Made by a program: the position numbers and the translations under genes. A DNA stretch of 64,000 bases, from contig NZ_BLID01000002.1 of assembly GCF_009811315.1 (NCBI RefSeq), positions 295,831-359,830 on the forward strand, in the 5' to 3' direction. This DNA is from Vibrio atypicus. Lineage in GTDB: Bacteria > Pseudomonadota > Gammaproteobacteria > Enterobacterales > Vibrionaceae. Of the stretch, positions 46,322 through 55,870 are shown one piece after another. The notes under the pieces were generated by a model. The model did no database searches, was not told the DNA's origin, and saw nothing but the letters and a program-made list of their open reading frames with translations. How positions within the stretch are numbered: position 1 is the stretch's first letter; each line of letters begins with the position of its first letter.

Positions 46322-46387
46322 AATGCGTTGGTTTCACTGCGATTACATATGAGCGAGATTGCCGCCCTAAAGCAGTTTGGCTGCTAT

Positions 46388-46918
46388 TTACTTTTTAAGC
46401 AGCCCGCCTAATCTGATTTTACGCTTTTGCCAACTTCTAACGACCGAATAGCGCCAAAGCGCCTTAATTCCGAAAAATCCAATAATGGCAGATAAGACAC
46501 CGCAAATCAGACATCCCAATAGGAATGGAGGTCCAATAGTATTCATTTGGTGCAGGATAAATTCCCACGACAGCTCAAAGTGAAAAGGTTGCGGCGGTAC
46601 GTGCATGACCCAAGCGCCAACTTTATAGGCGAAATAGAACAATACAGGCATGGTAATCGGGTTACTGACCCACACTAATGCGACAGACAAAGGCAAATTG
46701 ACACCACATACAATGGCGAGACCTGCAGACATGATCATTTGGCTTGGGAGCGGAACGAAAGCCATGAAAAGACCCACTGCAAAAGCACCTGCCGCTGAGC
46801 GACGGTTTAGACACCAAAGGTTAGGGTTATAAAGCACATTGCCAAAAATCTTTAGCGCTTTTTGACGCTTAATAACTTCGTGGTCAGGCATAAAGCGCTT
46901 AATGAACTTTCTTGGCAT
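46388..46918 (-). CDS. DUF2062 membrane protein
   Basis: A 176-residue inner-membrane protein of the DUF2062 family with two to three hydrophobic helices. The family's PNLWCLNRRSAAGAFAVGLFMAFVPLPSQM and VWVSNPITMPVLFYFAYKVG segments are plain. Function is unknown; DUF2062 genes often sit beside comEC, as here. It starts only 8 bases from the comEC start on the other strand, so the promoter of each gene must lie inside the other. The basic N- and C-terminal ends suggest both tails are cytoplasmic. Confidence 0.9.
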   Translation of the reverse strand: MPRKFIKRFMPDHEVIKRQKALKIFGNVLYNPNLWCLNRRSAAGAFAVGLFMAFVPLPSQMIMSAGLAIVCGVNLPLSVALVWVSNPITMPVLFYFAYKVGAWVMHVPPQPFHFELSWEFILHQMNTIGPPFLLGCLICGVLSAIIGFFGIKALWRYSVVRSWQKRKIRLGGLLKK

Positions 46919-46926
46919 AGGGGACT

Positions 46927-49167
46927 ATGACTCTCTACTTATATTACTGGACGCTAGCGTCGTTTTCGGCGGTTATTATTTCTTCGTCTGTTTGGTTCTA
47001 TATGCCCGAATGGCCATGGATAATTCCTTGTTTGGCTATCGTGGCCCTATCACTGAAAGTGAATAAGCTTCGGGTATTTCTCGGCTCTCTTGCAGCGTGC
47101 GTTGTCGTTTTAACGCATAGCAATCTGCTTCGACACCAAACAGATACGCTTTTTCAAGCAGGTTCGAATCTTACCATAAATGCTGAGGTTGACAGCTTTT
47201 TTAAACAAATAAGTCACGGCTTTCAAGGTAGAGCCGTGGTTAGATCAATCAATGGCCAAACATTGAACATTTATGAACGGCCAACGGTTTGGCTCAAGGC
47301 GCCAGTTAGTTTGAATATTGGTCAAACGATTACTGCAAAAGTTGATATAAAACCAATTATAGGTCAGATGAATGAGGTTGGTTTTGATGCAGAAAAGTAC
47401 GCTTATTCACAATCGATAGCTGGACGAGTTGTGGTTGATAAGAAAGCGAGTTTTTTTGTCGAAAACCATTGGTCATTACGTTACGCGATTTATCAAGCGG
47501 TCTCAGATCAAGTTGATACATTATCGAATGGAGGATTGATTAAGGCGTTAGTTTTTGGCGTTCGCCAAGGTATTCCAGACGAGGTCTCCACACAGTTGCG
47601 TGATAGTGGTTTGAGCCATCTCGTTGCGATTTCTGGATTGCATATCGGGATCATGTTTGGCGTGGGTTGGTTAGTTGGCACACTACTGCTTAGACTCTCT
47701 TTTCATTTTACACTCGCGCCTGTTATTACGGGTTTAGTGACAGCAAGTTTATACGCTTGGTTAGCAGGTTTCTCGATACCGACTAGTAGAGCACTGATGA
47801 TGTGTTTATTCCTATGCTTGTTTCAGTCGATGCAAATAAAAACATCATTGCTGTTTAAGTGGCTGTTGGTGTTATCTATCTTGTTAAGTATTTGGCCTCG
47901 TTCCGCGGTAGACATGAGTTTATGGATGTCTATGGCTGCCGTAGCGATTATTTTGCTCTTTTTGTCTCTAAATCGAAATAGAACGTCTTATTGGAAAACA
48001 GTGATAGGGCTACAGTTATTTATTTCGCTTCTTATGTCACCTGTCATTGGGCTTCTATTCGATGGGTTTAGTCTTGGATCTTTGATCTATAACCTTGTTT
48101 TTGTGCCTTGGTTTAGCTTCGTTGTGATCCCTTTGACATTTTTATCTCTATTGATGACGGTGCTTCCTGTCGATAGTGAACTACTTTGGCATTGGACGGA
48201 TCTTTCTCTCTCGGTCGTCATTTACGCGATGCAGTTTGCTAGTCATGCTTGGGTAGACTTGTCCTCTCTGCAAGTTAAATTCCTTTATCTCGCCATCGGA
48301 GCGAGTGGCTTATATTTTGTGCTGAGTAACTTTGGACGAATTGTGCTGGTCATCGTCGCTAGTGCTTTGACTATCAATTGGAAACCCACAACAGAATGGA
48401 AACTCGTGGTGTTAGATGTAGGTCATGGCTTAGCCCTAGTGATTATTCAAGATTCAAAAGCACTGGTTTATGACACGGGAACAGCTTGGGAGAAATCTAG
48501 CTATGCCGAACAGGTGATTACTCCTTATTTGGTTAGAACGGGTGTCTCCGTTGTTGATTATTTCATAGTGAGTCATTTCGACAATGATCATGCAGGAGGT
48601 TGGAAGAGCATCATTGACAGGTGGAAGCCTCAGCATTTTATTACTAGTCAGTTTGGTCATTCCGACGATGTTTGTGTCAAAGGTAAAATTTGGCAGTGGC
48701 ATGATTTAACGTTAGAGGCGCTTTGGCCGCAGCGGATAGTAACTCGTGCTTACAATCCTCACTCTTGTGTTATCAAGGTAACTCACAAATTAACAAATCA
48801 GTCTGTTTTAATTCCTGGGGATGTAGAAGCCGTCGCCGAATGGATGCTAGTTAGAGAGCCGGAAAAACTGAACTCGACGGTTGTGATTGTCCCCCATCAT
48901 GGAAGTAAAACGTCCTCATTACCAGCGTTCGTAAAAGCGACAAACTTGGAGCTTGCGATTGCATCTACTGCATATAAAGGTCGTTGGAATCTACCTAGCT
49001 CCGATGTGGTTAAAAGGTATCTTCGACAAGGGGCTGTGTGGTTAGACACTGGCACATCGGGTCAAACATCGATTAACTTCTATACAGATGGCTATCAGGT
49101 GGAGCAACTTCGCCAAGGTAAACGCCAAGCTTGGTATAGGCAGATGATGCGTAAGGGAGTAGAATAG
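46927..49167 (+). CDS. comEC: DNA internalization competence protein ComEC/Rec2
   Basis: Channel protein that carries single-stranded DNA across the inner membrane in natural transformation. The 746-residue protein has the DUF4131 N-terminal part, the Competence membrane domain (about 190-460; [19 protein letters not shown] is its hallmark), and a C-terminal metallo-beta-lactamase-like domain with [10 protein letters not shown] near residue 550 and PHHGSKTSS near 657. The intact MBL motifs suggest it can degrade one DNA strand. Vibrio are naturally competent on chitin. AGGGGA precedes the ATG. Followed after 31 bp by msbA. Confidence 0.95.
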   Translation: MTLYLYYWTLASFSAVIISSSVWFYMPEWPWIIPCLAIVALSLKVNKLRVFLGSLAACVVVLTHSNLLRHQTDTLFQAGSNLTINAEVDSFFKQISHGFQGRAVVRSINGQTLNIYERPTVWLKAPVSLNIGQTITAKVDIKPIIGQMNEVGFDAEKYAYSQSIAGRVVVDKKASFFVENHWSLRYAIYQAVSDQVDTLSNGGLIKALVFGVRQGIPDEVSTQLRDSGLSHLVAISGLHIGIMFGVGWLVGTLLLRLSFHFTLAPVITGLVTASLYAWLAGFSIPTSRALMMCLFLCLFQSMQIKTSLLFKWLLVLSILLSIWPRSAVDMSLWMSMAAVAIILLFLSLNRNRTSYWKTVIGLQLFISLLMSPVIGLLFDGFSLGSLIYNLVFVPWFSFVVIPLTFLSLLMTVLPVDSELLWHWTDLSLSVVIYAMQFASHAWVDLSSLQVKFLYLAIGASGLYFVLSNFGRIVLVIVASALTINWKPTTEWKLVVLDVGHGLALVIIQDSKALVYDTGTAWEKSSYAEQVITPYLVRTGVSVVDYFIVSHFDNDHAGGWKSIIDRWKPQHFITSQFGHSDDVCVKGKIWQWHDLTLEALWPQRIVTRAYNPHSCVIKVTHKLTNQSVLIPGDVEAVAEWMLVREPEKLNSTVVIVPHHGSKTSSLPAFVKATNLELAIASTAYKGRWNLPSSDVVKRYLRQGAVWLDTGTSGQTSINFYTDGYQVEQLRQGKRQAWYRQMMRKGVE

Positions 49168-49198
49168 GAAGATTATTGTAAGAAAAATAAGCAGTTCT

Positions 49199-50947
49199 AT
49201 GTCAATCGATAAAGATGAAACAACCTGGCACACCTTTAAACGTTTATGGACTTATATTCGTTTATATAAGAAAGGGCTTGTCGTCGCCGTTATTGCATTG
49301 GTCCTCAACGCTGTAGCAGATACCTATATGGTTTCATTGCTTAAACCATTGCTGGACGAAGGGTTTGGCAATGCTGAATCTAACTTCTTAAAAATTTTGC
49401 CCCTCATCATTCTTGGCGTAATGTTCGCGAGAGGCGTGACGAGCTTTATCTCTACCTACTGTTTAAGTTGGGTTTCAGGCAACGTTGTGATGGAAATGCG
49501 TCGTAAGATTTTCGGCCATTTTATGCACATGCCTGTCAGTTTCTTTGACAAAGAATCTCCAGGTGCTCTTCTATCTCGAATTACCTACGACTCAGAGCAG
49601 GTATCAGCTGCGACCAGTAAAGCATTGGTGAGCATTGTTCGCGAAGGTGCAAGTATTATTGGTTTGCTCGTTCTGATGTTCTGGAACAGTTGGCAACTAT
49701 CTTTGGTGTTACTGGTTGTTGCGCCAGTGGTCGCTTGGGTTATAGGTATTATTTCGAAGCGCTATCGTCGAATCAGTAAAAACATGCAGACGGCGATGGG
49801 TAAGGTGTCCTCTTCAGCAGAACAGATGCTCAAAGGCCATAAAGTTGTCCTCAGTTATGGTGGTCACGATATTGAGCGTGAACGCTTTAATAAGGTGAGT
49901 AATCAGATGCGTCAGCAATCCATGAAGTTTATAACAGCTCATGCAATTGCTAACCCAGTCACGCAGATGATCGCTTCATTGGCTTTGGTGACAGTTCTAT
50001 TTTTGGCAAGTTTTGAAGAAATTCGATCTCAGCTTACACCTGGTACGTTTACCGTTATTTTCTCCGCTATGTTTGGTTTAATGCGCCCACTTAAGGCAAT
50101 CACCAACGTAGTTTCTCAATTCCAACGTGGTATGGCAGCGAGCCAAACTCTTTTCGCACTGATGGATTTGGATACAGAAGTAGACAATGGAAAGCTTGAA
50201 CCTAAGCAAGTAAAGGGTGAGATTAAGGTTACAGACGTCACCTTTACCTACCAGGGTAAAGAAAAGCCCGCATTAAGCAAGGTTAGTTTTGATATTCCTG
50301 AAGGAAAGACGGTTGCCTTAGTGGGGCGCTCAGGTTCTGGTAAGAGTACGATCGCAAACCTCTTTACACGTTTTTATGATATTGATGAGGGCAGCATTGC
50401 TCTTGATGGGCACGATATTCGTGACTATAAGTTAAGGAATTTACGTAGTCATTTTGCTCTCGTTTCTCAAAATGTTCATCTGTTCAACGACACCATCGCG
50501 AATAATATTGCTTATGCAGCGGAAGGTGAGTTTAGCCGAGAGCAAATCGAAGAAGCGGCGAGATTAGCGCATGCGATGGTCTTTATTGATAAACTTGAAG
50601 ATGGTTTAGATACCGTGGTAGGTGAAAACGGTGCGAGTTTGTCTGGTGGTCAACGCCAGCGTCTTGCTATCGCTCGCGCATTACTAAGAGATGCCCCTGT
50701 TCTGATTTTGGATGAGGCGACGTCAGCATTAGATACTGAATCTGAACGTGCAATCCAGTCCGCTCTCGATGAGTTGCAGAAGAACAAAACGGTACTAGTT
50801 ATTGCCCATCGACTCTCTACGATTGAAAATGCAGATGAAATCCTTGTGGTTGATGAAGGTGAGATCGTTGAACGAGGTGATCACCCAACGTTACTTGCGA
50901 AAGGTGGAGCCTACTCGCAACTGCACAGAATCCAATTTGGTCAGTAA
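49199..50947 (+). CDS. msbA: Lipid A export ATP-binding/permease protein MsbA
   Basis: Half-transporter ABC exporter that flips lipid A-core across the inner membrane. The 582-residue protein has six membrane helices (residues ~20-310) and an ATPase domain with Walker A GRSGSGKS, signature LSGGQRQRL and Walker [12 protein letters not shown]. Length and the neighbours lpxK, Trm112-like and kdsB are the normal set (msbA-lpxK-ycaR-kdsB in enterobacteria). Start ATG follows GAAGATTATTG; the exact Shine-Dalgarno sequence is weak. Confidence 0.97.
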   Translation: MSIDKDETTWHTFKRLWTYIRLYKKGLVVAVIALVLNAVADTYMVSLLKPLLDEGFGNAESNFLKILPLIILGVMFARGVTSFISTYCLSWVSGNVVMEMRRKIFGHFMHMPVSFFDKESPGALLSRITYDSEQVSAATSKALVSIVREGASIIGLLVLMFWNSWQLSLVLLVVAPVVAWVIGIISKRYRRISKNMQTAMGKVSSSAEQMLKGHKVVLSYGGHDIERERFNKVSNQMRQQSMKFITAHAIANPVTQMIASLALVTVLFLASFEEIRSQLTPGTFTVIFSAMFGLMRPLKAITNVVSQFQRGMAASQTLFALMDLDTEVDNGKLEPKQVKGEIKVTDVTFTYQGKEKPALSKVSFDIPEGKTVALVGRSGSGKSTIANLFTRFYDIDEGSIALDGHDIRDYKLRNLRSHFALVSQNVHLFNDTIANNIAYAAEGEFSREQIEEAARLAHAMVFIDKLEDGLDTVVGENGASLSGGQRQRLAIARALLRDAPVLILDEATSALDTESERAIQSALDELQKNKTVLVIAHRLSTIENADEILVVDEGEIVERGDHPTLLAKGGAYSQLHRIQFGQ

Positions 50948-50950
50948 TTC

Positions 50951-51958
50951 GTGATTGAAAAGATTTGGTTTGAAAATCATCCAATGAAATACTTGCTGTG
51001 GCCGCTATTGTGGCCACTAAGCAAGCTATTTGGCTCCGTTAGTCAAAAGCGCCGTAAGCAATACCAATCGGGTGAAAGGGTGAGCTATCGTGCACCTGTA
51101 CCTGTGGTTGTGGTTGGGAATATTACAGCTGGTGGTAATGGAAAAACGCCCGTTGTTATTTGGTTGGTGGAAGAGTTGCAAAAGCTGGGCTTCAAGCCGG
51201 GTGTCGTCTCACGCGGCTATGGTGCAAAAGCGCCAAATTATCCCTTGCTGGTTGAAGAGAACACGTCTACGAAGCATTGCGGTGATGAGCCAAAACTTAT
51301 CTTCAAGCGTACTGGAGCTCCTGTTGCGGTATCCCCTGTACGCAGTGAAGCAGTAAAAGCCTTGTTGCCATTCGGTGTCGATATCATTATTACTGACGAT
51401 GGCTTACAGCACTACGCGTTACAGCGAGATGTTGAAATCGTGGTGGTTGATGGCAATAGACGCTTTGGTAACGAGTCACTTATTCCCCTAGGTCCGTTAC
51501 GCGAAACTACCGACCGTTTAGATGAAGTTGATATTATCATTACTAATGGCGGGACTGCTCATAAAGGTGAAGCGTCAATGAAGCTGATTCCGGGTGATGC
51601 GATTAACTTAAACACTAAACAGCAGCTTGCAACAGCTCAATTGGAACAATTAGTGGCTATGGCTGGTATAGGTCACCCACCAAGATTTTTTGCTACGCTA
51701 GAGCAGTTGCAAGCAAATCTGGTTGAAACCCAAGGGTTTGCCGATCATAAAGATTTTGAACCGTCAGAATTAGAAGCTTTGGCCCAAAAAGGTGAGAATC
51801 TAATTATGACAGAAAAAGATGCCGTTAAATGCGCTGACTACGCGAAAGATAACTGGTGGTACTTACCTGTGACTGCCCAGTTTGAAGTGCAAGACAAACA
51901 ACGCATATTAAACAAGATAATAGAGGTTAAGGAAAAATATGGATCACCGTCTGCTTGA
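50951..51958 (+). CDS. lpxK: Tetraacyldisaccharide 4'-kinase
   Basis: Adds the 4'-phosphate to the lipid A precursor. The 335-residue protein has an N-terminal hydrophobic helix ([17 protein letters not shown]) and the P-loop [16 protein letters not shown] near residues 55-70, followed by the [12 protein letters not shown] motif carrying catalytic and metal-contacting residues. The start is a GTG at 50951, 3 bp after msbA. Its last codons overlap the next gene by 20 bp. Membrane-associated. Confidence 0.96.
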   Translation: MIEKIWFENHPMKYLLWPLLWPLSKLFGSVSQKRRKQYQSGERVSYRAPVPVVVVGNITAGGNGKTPVVIWLVEELQKLGFKPGVVSRGYGAKAPNYPLLVEENTSTKHCGDEPKLIFKRTGAPVAVSPVRSEAVKALLPFGVDIIITDDGLQHYALQRDVEIVVVDGNRRFGNESLIPLGPLRETTDRLDEVDIIITNGGTAHKGEASMKLIPGDAINLNTKQQLATAQLEQLVAMAGIGHPPRFFATLEQLQANLVETQGFADHKDFEPSELEALAQKGENLIMTEKDAVKCADYAKDNWWYLPVTAQFEVQDKQRILNKIIEVKEKYGSPSA

Positions 51959-52118
51959 AATCGTCGCATGTCCGGCTTGTAAAGGTAAGCTTACTTTTGA
52001 TAAAGATAAACAAGAGCTGATCTGTAAATTAGACCGCCTTGCTTACCCTATCAAAGAAGGTATCCCAGTACTTCTTGAGCCTGAAGCTCGTCAGATGAGC
52101 ATGGATGAGGGGCGCTAA
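51939..52118 (+). CDS. ycaR: Trm112-like zinc-binding protein (YcaR)
   Basis: A 59-residue protein, [18 protein letters not shown] at the start. It begins inside the end of lpxK (AGGTTAAGGAAAA upstream) and ends in TAATG, sharing a base with the kdsB start. The CPAC pair plus a cysteine in ELICK suggests a zinc or structural metal site, though only three cysteines are visible. It belongs to the Trm112/YcaR (UPF0434) family that sits between lpxK and kdsB in most Gammaproteobacteria. Function in bacteria is not established. Confidence 0.9.
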   Translation: MDHRLLEIVACPACKGKLTFDKDKQELICKLDRLAYPIKEGIPVLLEPEARQMSMDEGR

Positions 52119-52870
52119 TGTCTTTTACGGTTGTAATTCCTGCCCGTTATCAATCGACGCGTTTACCAGGTAAGCCGCTGGCTGATATTGCTGGTAAGCC
52201 AATGATCCAGTGGGTGTATGAGCAAGCTATTCAAGCTGGTGCTGAGAAAGTAATTATAGCAACCGACGATGAGCGTGTCGAAAACGCGGTTAAAGCGTTT
52301 GGTGGTGATGTCTGTATGACTTCACCAAATCACGAATCAGGCACTGAACGCCTGGCTGAAGTTGTTAGCGTTATGAACATTCCTGATGATCATATCATTG
52401 TGAATGTTCAAGGTGATGAGCCATTGATTCCACCATCGATCATTGCTCAAGTTGCACAAAATCTTGCAAGTAGCCAAGCGCCAATGGCAACTTTAGCGGT
52501 CGATATTACGGATGAAGCGGAAGTGTTCAATCCAAATGCTGTTAAAGTTTTAACGGATAAAGACGGCTATGCGATGTATTTTAGTCGAGCAACGATTCCT
52601 TGGGATCGTGACAGCTTCGCTAACGGCGGTAAAACAATTAATCAGCCATTGATGCGTCATATTGGTATTTACGCATACCGTGCAGGTTTTATTAATACTT
52701 ACATTAACTGGGAGCCAACGGCTCTTGAGAAGATCGAGTGTTTAGAGCAGTTGCGCGTGCTTTGGTATGGTGAAAAGATTCATGTTGAGGTTGCTAAAGA
52801 AGCGCCCGCAGCAGGTGTCGATACACCTGAGGATCTCGAAATCGTGCGAAATATTATTGCAAACCGATAA
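52118..52870 (+). CDS. kdsB: 3-deoxy-manno-octulosonate cytidylyltransferase
   Basis: Activates Kdo as CMP-Kdo for the inner core of lipopolysaccharide. The 250-residue protein opens [19 protein letters not shown], the nucleotidyltransferase signature, and has the [10 protein letters not shown] motif with metal-binding aspartate. Length matches E. coli KdsB (248). Its ATG overlaps the stop of the Trm112-like gene by one base, so it is the last gene of msbA-lpxK-ycaR-kdsB. Ends in a bidirectional terminator. Confidence 0.97.
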   Translation: MSFTVVIPARYQSTRLPGKPLADIAGKPMIQWVYEQAIQAGAEKVIIATDDERVENAVKAFGGDVCMTSPNHESGTERLAEVVSVMNIPDDHIIVNVQGDEPLIPPSIIAQVAQNLASSQAPMATLAVDITDEAEVFNPNAVKVLTDKDGYAMYFSRATIPWDRDSFANGGKTINQPLMRHIGIYAYRAGFINTYINWEPTALEKIECLEQLRVLWYGEKIHVEVAKEAPAAGVDTPEDLEIVRNIIANR

Positions 52871-52873
52871 AAG

Positions 52874-52896
52874 AAAAGGCCCGTTTGGGCCTTTTT
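52874..52896. terminator. Bidirectional terminator between kdsB and spoVR
   Basis: AAAAGGCCC pairs with GGGCCTTTT around GTTT. Confidence 0.87.
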
Positions 52897-52912
52897 AGTA
52901 TCTGAATAATGA

Positions 52913-54451
52913 TTAGATTTTCGCATCATAGTCATTACGTTTCGGACAGGTGCTGAGAATTTCTCGTCTCCCTGTGTCTTTAACCTCTTCTAAGATAATA
53001 TCGAAGCCCCATAAGCGATATAGGTGCTTTAATACTTCGTCATAGCTTTCATCAAGTGGGATACGGTCATGAGGAATATATTGCAGGGTTAAGGAGCGAT
53101 CGCCACGTACATCAACATTGAATACTTGAAGATTAGGTTCCAAGTTACTCAAATTGTATTGTGCTGCTAACTTTTCTCTAATCGCTCGGTAGCCTGTTTC
53201 ATCGTGAATTGCACTTACTTCAATGTAGTTCTTTCTATCATCGTCAACGATAGCGAATAGTTTAAAGTCACGCATCAGTTTTGGAGAAAGATATTGGCTG
53301 ATAAAACTTTCATCCTTGAAATTCTGCATTGCAAAGTGAACAGCTTCTAACCAATCTGTCCCAGCCAAGTTTGGGAACCATTCTTTGTCTTCGTCTGTTG
53401 GCTCTTCACAGATTCTACGTATATCGCGGAACATCGCAAAACCCAGTGCGTAGGGGTTGATACCACTAAAGTAAGGACTATTGTAGGCGGGCTGCGCGAC
53501 AACACCTGTATGGCTATGTAAGAACTCTAAAATAAAGCGATCGGTGACCAGACCTTCATCATAGAGGTGATTGAGAATCGTATAGTGCCAGTAGGTTGCC
53601 CAGCCTTCGTTCATGACTTGAGTTTGTTTCTGTGGGTAGAAATATTGGCTGATTTTACGCACGATACGCACAATCTCACGCTGCCAAGATTCCAGCAGGG
53701 GTGCGTGTTTCTCTATAAAGTAAAGAATGTTCTCTTGAGGCTCTGTTGGGAAGCGAACCTTTTGATCTTCCTGTTCCACGGCTGATTTAGGTACCGTGCG
53801 CCAAAGATCGTTTACCTGAGATTGCAAGTAGGCTTCACGCTCTTGCTGACGTGAAGTTTCCTCTGCAATTGAGATTTTTTCCGGACGCTTATAGCGGTCG
53901 ACGCCAAAGTTCATCAATGCATGGCATGAATCAAGCAGCTCCTCTACTTCTTTCTCACCATATTTCTGCTCACACTCAGAGATGTATTTTTTAGCAAACA
54001 GAAGATAATCAATGATGGAACTGGCGTCAGTCCACGTTTGAAATAGATAGTTCCCTTTGAAGAAAGAGTTGTGTCCATAACAAGCGTGCGCCATAACCAG
54101 TGCCTGCATGGTAACGGTGTTTTCTTCCATTAAATAGGCAATACAAGGATCTGAGTTGATCACAATTTCGTAAGCGAGACCCATTTGACCATGTTTGTAG
54201 CCTTGTTCTGTCTGAATGAATTTTTTACCAAATGACCAGTGATTGTAGTTAATGGGCATGCCGATACTTGAGTATGCATCCATCATCTGTTCAGAAGTAA
54301 TGACTTCAATTTGATTTGGGTACGCATCCAGTTTGTAGTGGTCAGCGACACGCTTGATTTCAGTGTGGTAACGATCAAGCAATTCAAATGTCCAATCAGG
54401 GCCATCAGGCAACGCCTTGTTCTTAGTTGGCTTTTTGGTTTTTGTTGTCAT
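52913..54451 (-). CDS. SpoVR family protein (YcgB)
   Basis: A 512-residue cytosolic protein of the SpoVR/YcgB family, first known from Bacillus sporulation but widespread in non-sporulating bacteria. The ATG at 54451 has a strong GGGAGG before it and gives the usual N-terminus (MTTKTKKPTKNKALPDGPDWTF); the frame opening at 54514 reads into yeaH. Conserved segments include HACYGHNSFFKGN and MNEGWATYWHY, whose histidine- and glutamate-rich pattern looks like a metallopeptidase-type site. The biochemical role is unknown. Last gene of prkA-yeaH-spoVR, 10 bp after yeaH. Confidence 0.93.
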   Translation of the reverse strand: MTTKTKKPTKNKALPDGPDWTFELLDRYHTEIKRVADHYKLDAYPNQIEVITSEQMMDAYSSIGMPINYNHWSFGKKFIQTEQGYKHGQMGLAYEIVINSDPCIAYLMEENTVTMQALVMAHACYGHNSFFKGNYLFQTWTDASSIIDYLLFAKKYISECEQKYGEKEVEELLDSCHALMNFGVDRYKRPEKISIAEETSRQQEREAYLQSQVNDLWRTVPKSAVEQEDQKVRFPTEPQENILYFIEKHAPLLESWQREIVRIVRKISQYFYPQKQTQVMNEGWATYWHYTILNHLYDEGLVTDRFILEFLHSHTGVVAQPAYNSPYFSGINPYALGFAMFRDIRRICEEPTDEDKEWFPNLAGTDWLEAVHFAMQNFKDESFISQYLSPKLMRDFKLFAIVDDDRKNYIEVSAIHDETGYRAIREKLAAQYNLSNLEPNLQVFNVDVRGDRSLTLQYIPHDRIPLDESYDEVLKHLYRLWGFDIILEEVKDTGRREILSTCPKRNDYDAKI

Positions 54452-54461
54452 ATTGGCCTCC

Positions 54462-55733
54462 CTAAGCGGTCTCTTTTTTGAAAAGTTCGCGGAATACAGG
54501 AAAGATATCTTCAACGCTTCGGATGTTTTTCATCGCGAAGTTCGGGAAGGCACTTTCTAGCTTTTCATATTCATGCCACAAGGTTTGGTGTGAACGGCGA
54601 GTAATTTCGATATACGAGTAATACTGGCAGTTAGGAAGAAGGTGTTTAGTGAGCAATTCCTTACAACGCGGTGAATCATCTGCCCAGTTATCGCCATCGG
54701 AAGCTTGTGCCGCATAGATATTCCACTCTCCAACAGGGTAGCGGTCGGCCACTATTTCATTCATGAGTTTTAGTGCACTTGAAACAATGGTTCCCCCCGT
54801 CTCTTGCGAGTAGAAGAATTCATGTTCGTCGACTTCTTTCGCTTGGGTGTGATGGCGAATAAAGACGACTTCGACGTTTTCATACGTACGAGTCAAGAAC
54901 AGATAAAGCAGTACGTAAAAGCGTTTGGCGATATCTTTGGTTGCTTGGTCCATTGAGCCTGAAACGTCCATTAAGCAGAACATCACAGCTTGGCTAGAAG
55001 GAATAGGGCGACGTTCGTAGTTTTTAAAACGTAAGTCGAAAGTATCGATAAATGGAACCGTATCGATTTTATGACGAAGTGACTTTATCTCCTCAAGTAA
55101 ACGCTGCTCTTCCAGCATTTGAGCGGGTTCACTAAGTTTTACTTGGTCTAGTTGTTCTTCAAGTTCACGCAGCATGCGTTTTTTACCCGCTGTCATAGCG
55201 GTGCGTCGCGCTAGAGATTGTTGCAGTGATTTAACAATAGCAATGTTTGCTGGCACGCCTGCCGTTTGGTAACCAGCACGAGTGGTTTTCCATTCCGTGA
55301 TTTTATTGATTTGGTTTTTTTCTAAATTTGGTAACTCCAGATCTTCAAATAGAATGTCTAAGTATTCATCTTTGGATATCTGGAATACAAACTCGTCTTG
55401 TCCCTCACCATCGGCGCTAGCATCTCCTTCACCGGATCCGCCACCTTGGCCCCCACCTTTCGGTCGCTCGATTTTATCACCCGTAATGAATTGGTCGTTG
55501 CCTGGATGGACACGTTCTTTTAGCCCACCTTTACCTTGATGAAAGACAGGTTCTTTAATGTCCTTATGAGGAATCGCGACATCTTCACCGGTTTCAGTAT
55601 TGGTGATTGAACGGCGATTTACCGCGTCAGCGACAGACTCTTTGATCTGCTCTTTGTGGCGGCGTAAAAAGCGCTGGCGGTTTACAGCACTTTTATTTTT
55701 GCCATTGAGTCGTCGGTCAATAAACTGCGCCAT
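54462..55733 (-). CDS. yeaH: YeaH/DUF444 family protein with von Willebrand A domain
   Basis: A 423-residue cytosolic protein. The N-terminus is basic, with [29 protein letters not shown], then a Gly/Asp-rich linker around residues 85-110, then a von Willebrand A-like domain whose metal site reads [10 protein letters not shown] (D-x-S-x-S, near residue 250). In E. coli yeaH is cotranscribed with yeaG, and both belong to the RpoS stress response. Stop to spoVR start is 10 bp. Likely a partner of the PrkA kinase, from gene order only. Confidence 0.94.
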   Translation of the reverse strand: MAQFIDRRLNGKNKSAVNRQRFLRRHKEQIKESVADAVNRRSITNTETGEDVAIPHKDIKEPVFHQGKGGLKERVHPGNDQFITGDKIERPKGGGQGGGSGEGDASADGEGQDEFVFQISKDEYLDILFEDLELPNLEKNQINKITEWKTTRAGYQTAGVPANIAIVKSLQQSLARRTAMTAGKKRMLRELEEQLDQVKLSEPAQMLEEQRLLEEIKSLRHKIDTVPFIDTFDLRFKNYERRPIPSSQAVMFCLMDVSGSMDQATKDIAKRFYVLLYLFLTRTYENVEVVFIRHHTQAKEVDEHEFFYSQETGGTIVSSALKLMNEIVADRYPVGEWNIYAAQASDGDNWADDSPRCKELLTKHLLPNCQYYSYIEITRRSHQTLWHEYEKLESAFPNFAMKNIRSVEDIFPVFRELFKKETA

Positions 55734-55797
55734 GAGTCACCCCTTATTTGCACCGTGAAAACCTGAGATCTTCACGTATCGATCTCGCATCCAATCT

Positions 55798-55822
55798 CCT
55801 GCCAGAGTTTGGCTCTGGCAGG
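55798..55822 (-). other. Intercistronic hairpin between prkA and yeaH
   Basis: CCTGCCAGAG (55798-55807) pairs with CTCTGGCAGG (55813-55822), 10 bp with a 5-base loop. No T run on the minus strand, so it likely stabilises or processes the mRNA and keeps prkA above the downstream genes. Confidence 0.6.
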
Positions 55823-55870
55823 TACTCCATGGGCTTCCTTCTCTAAGTGAAAAGGAATTCAGCTTTGCTA

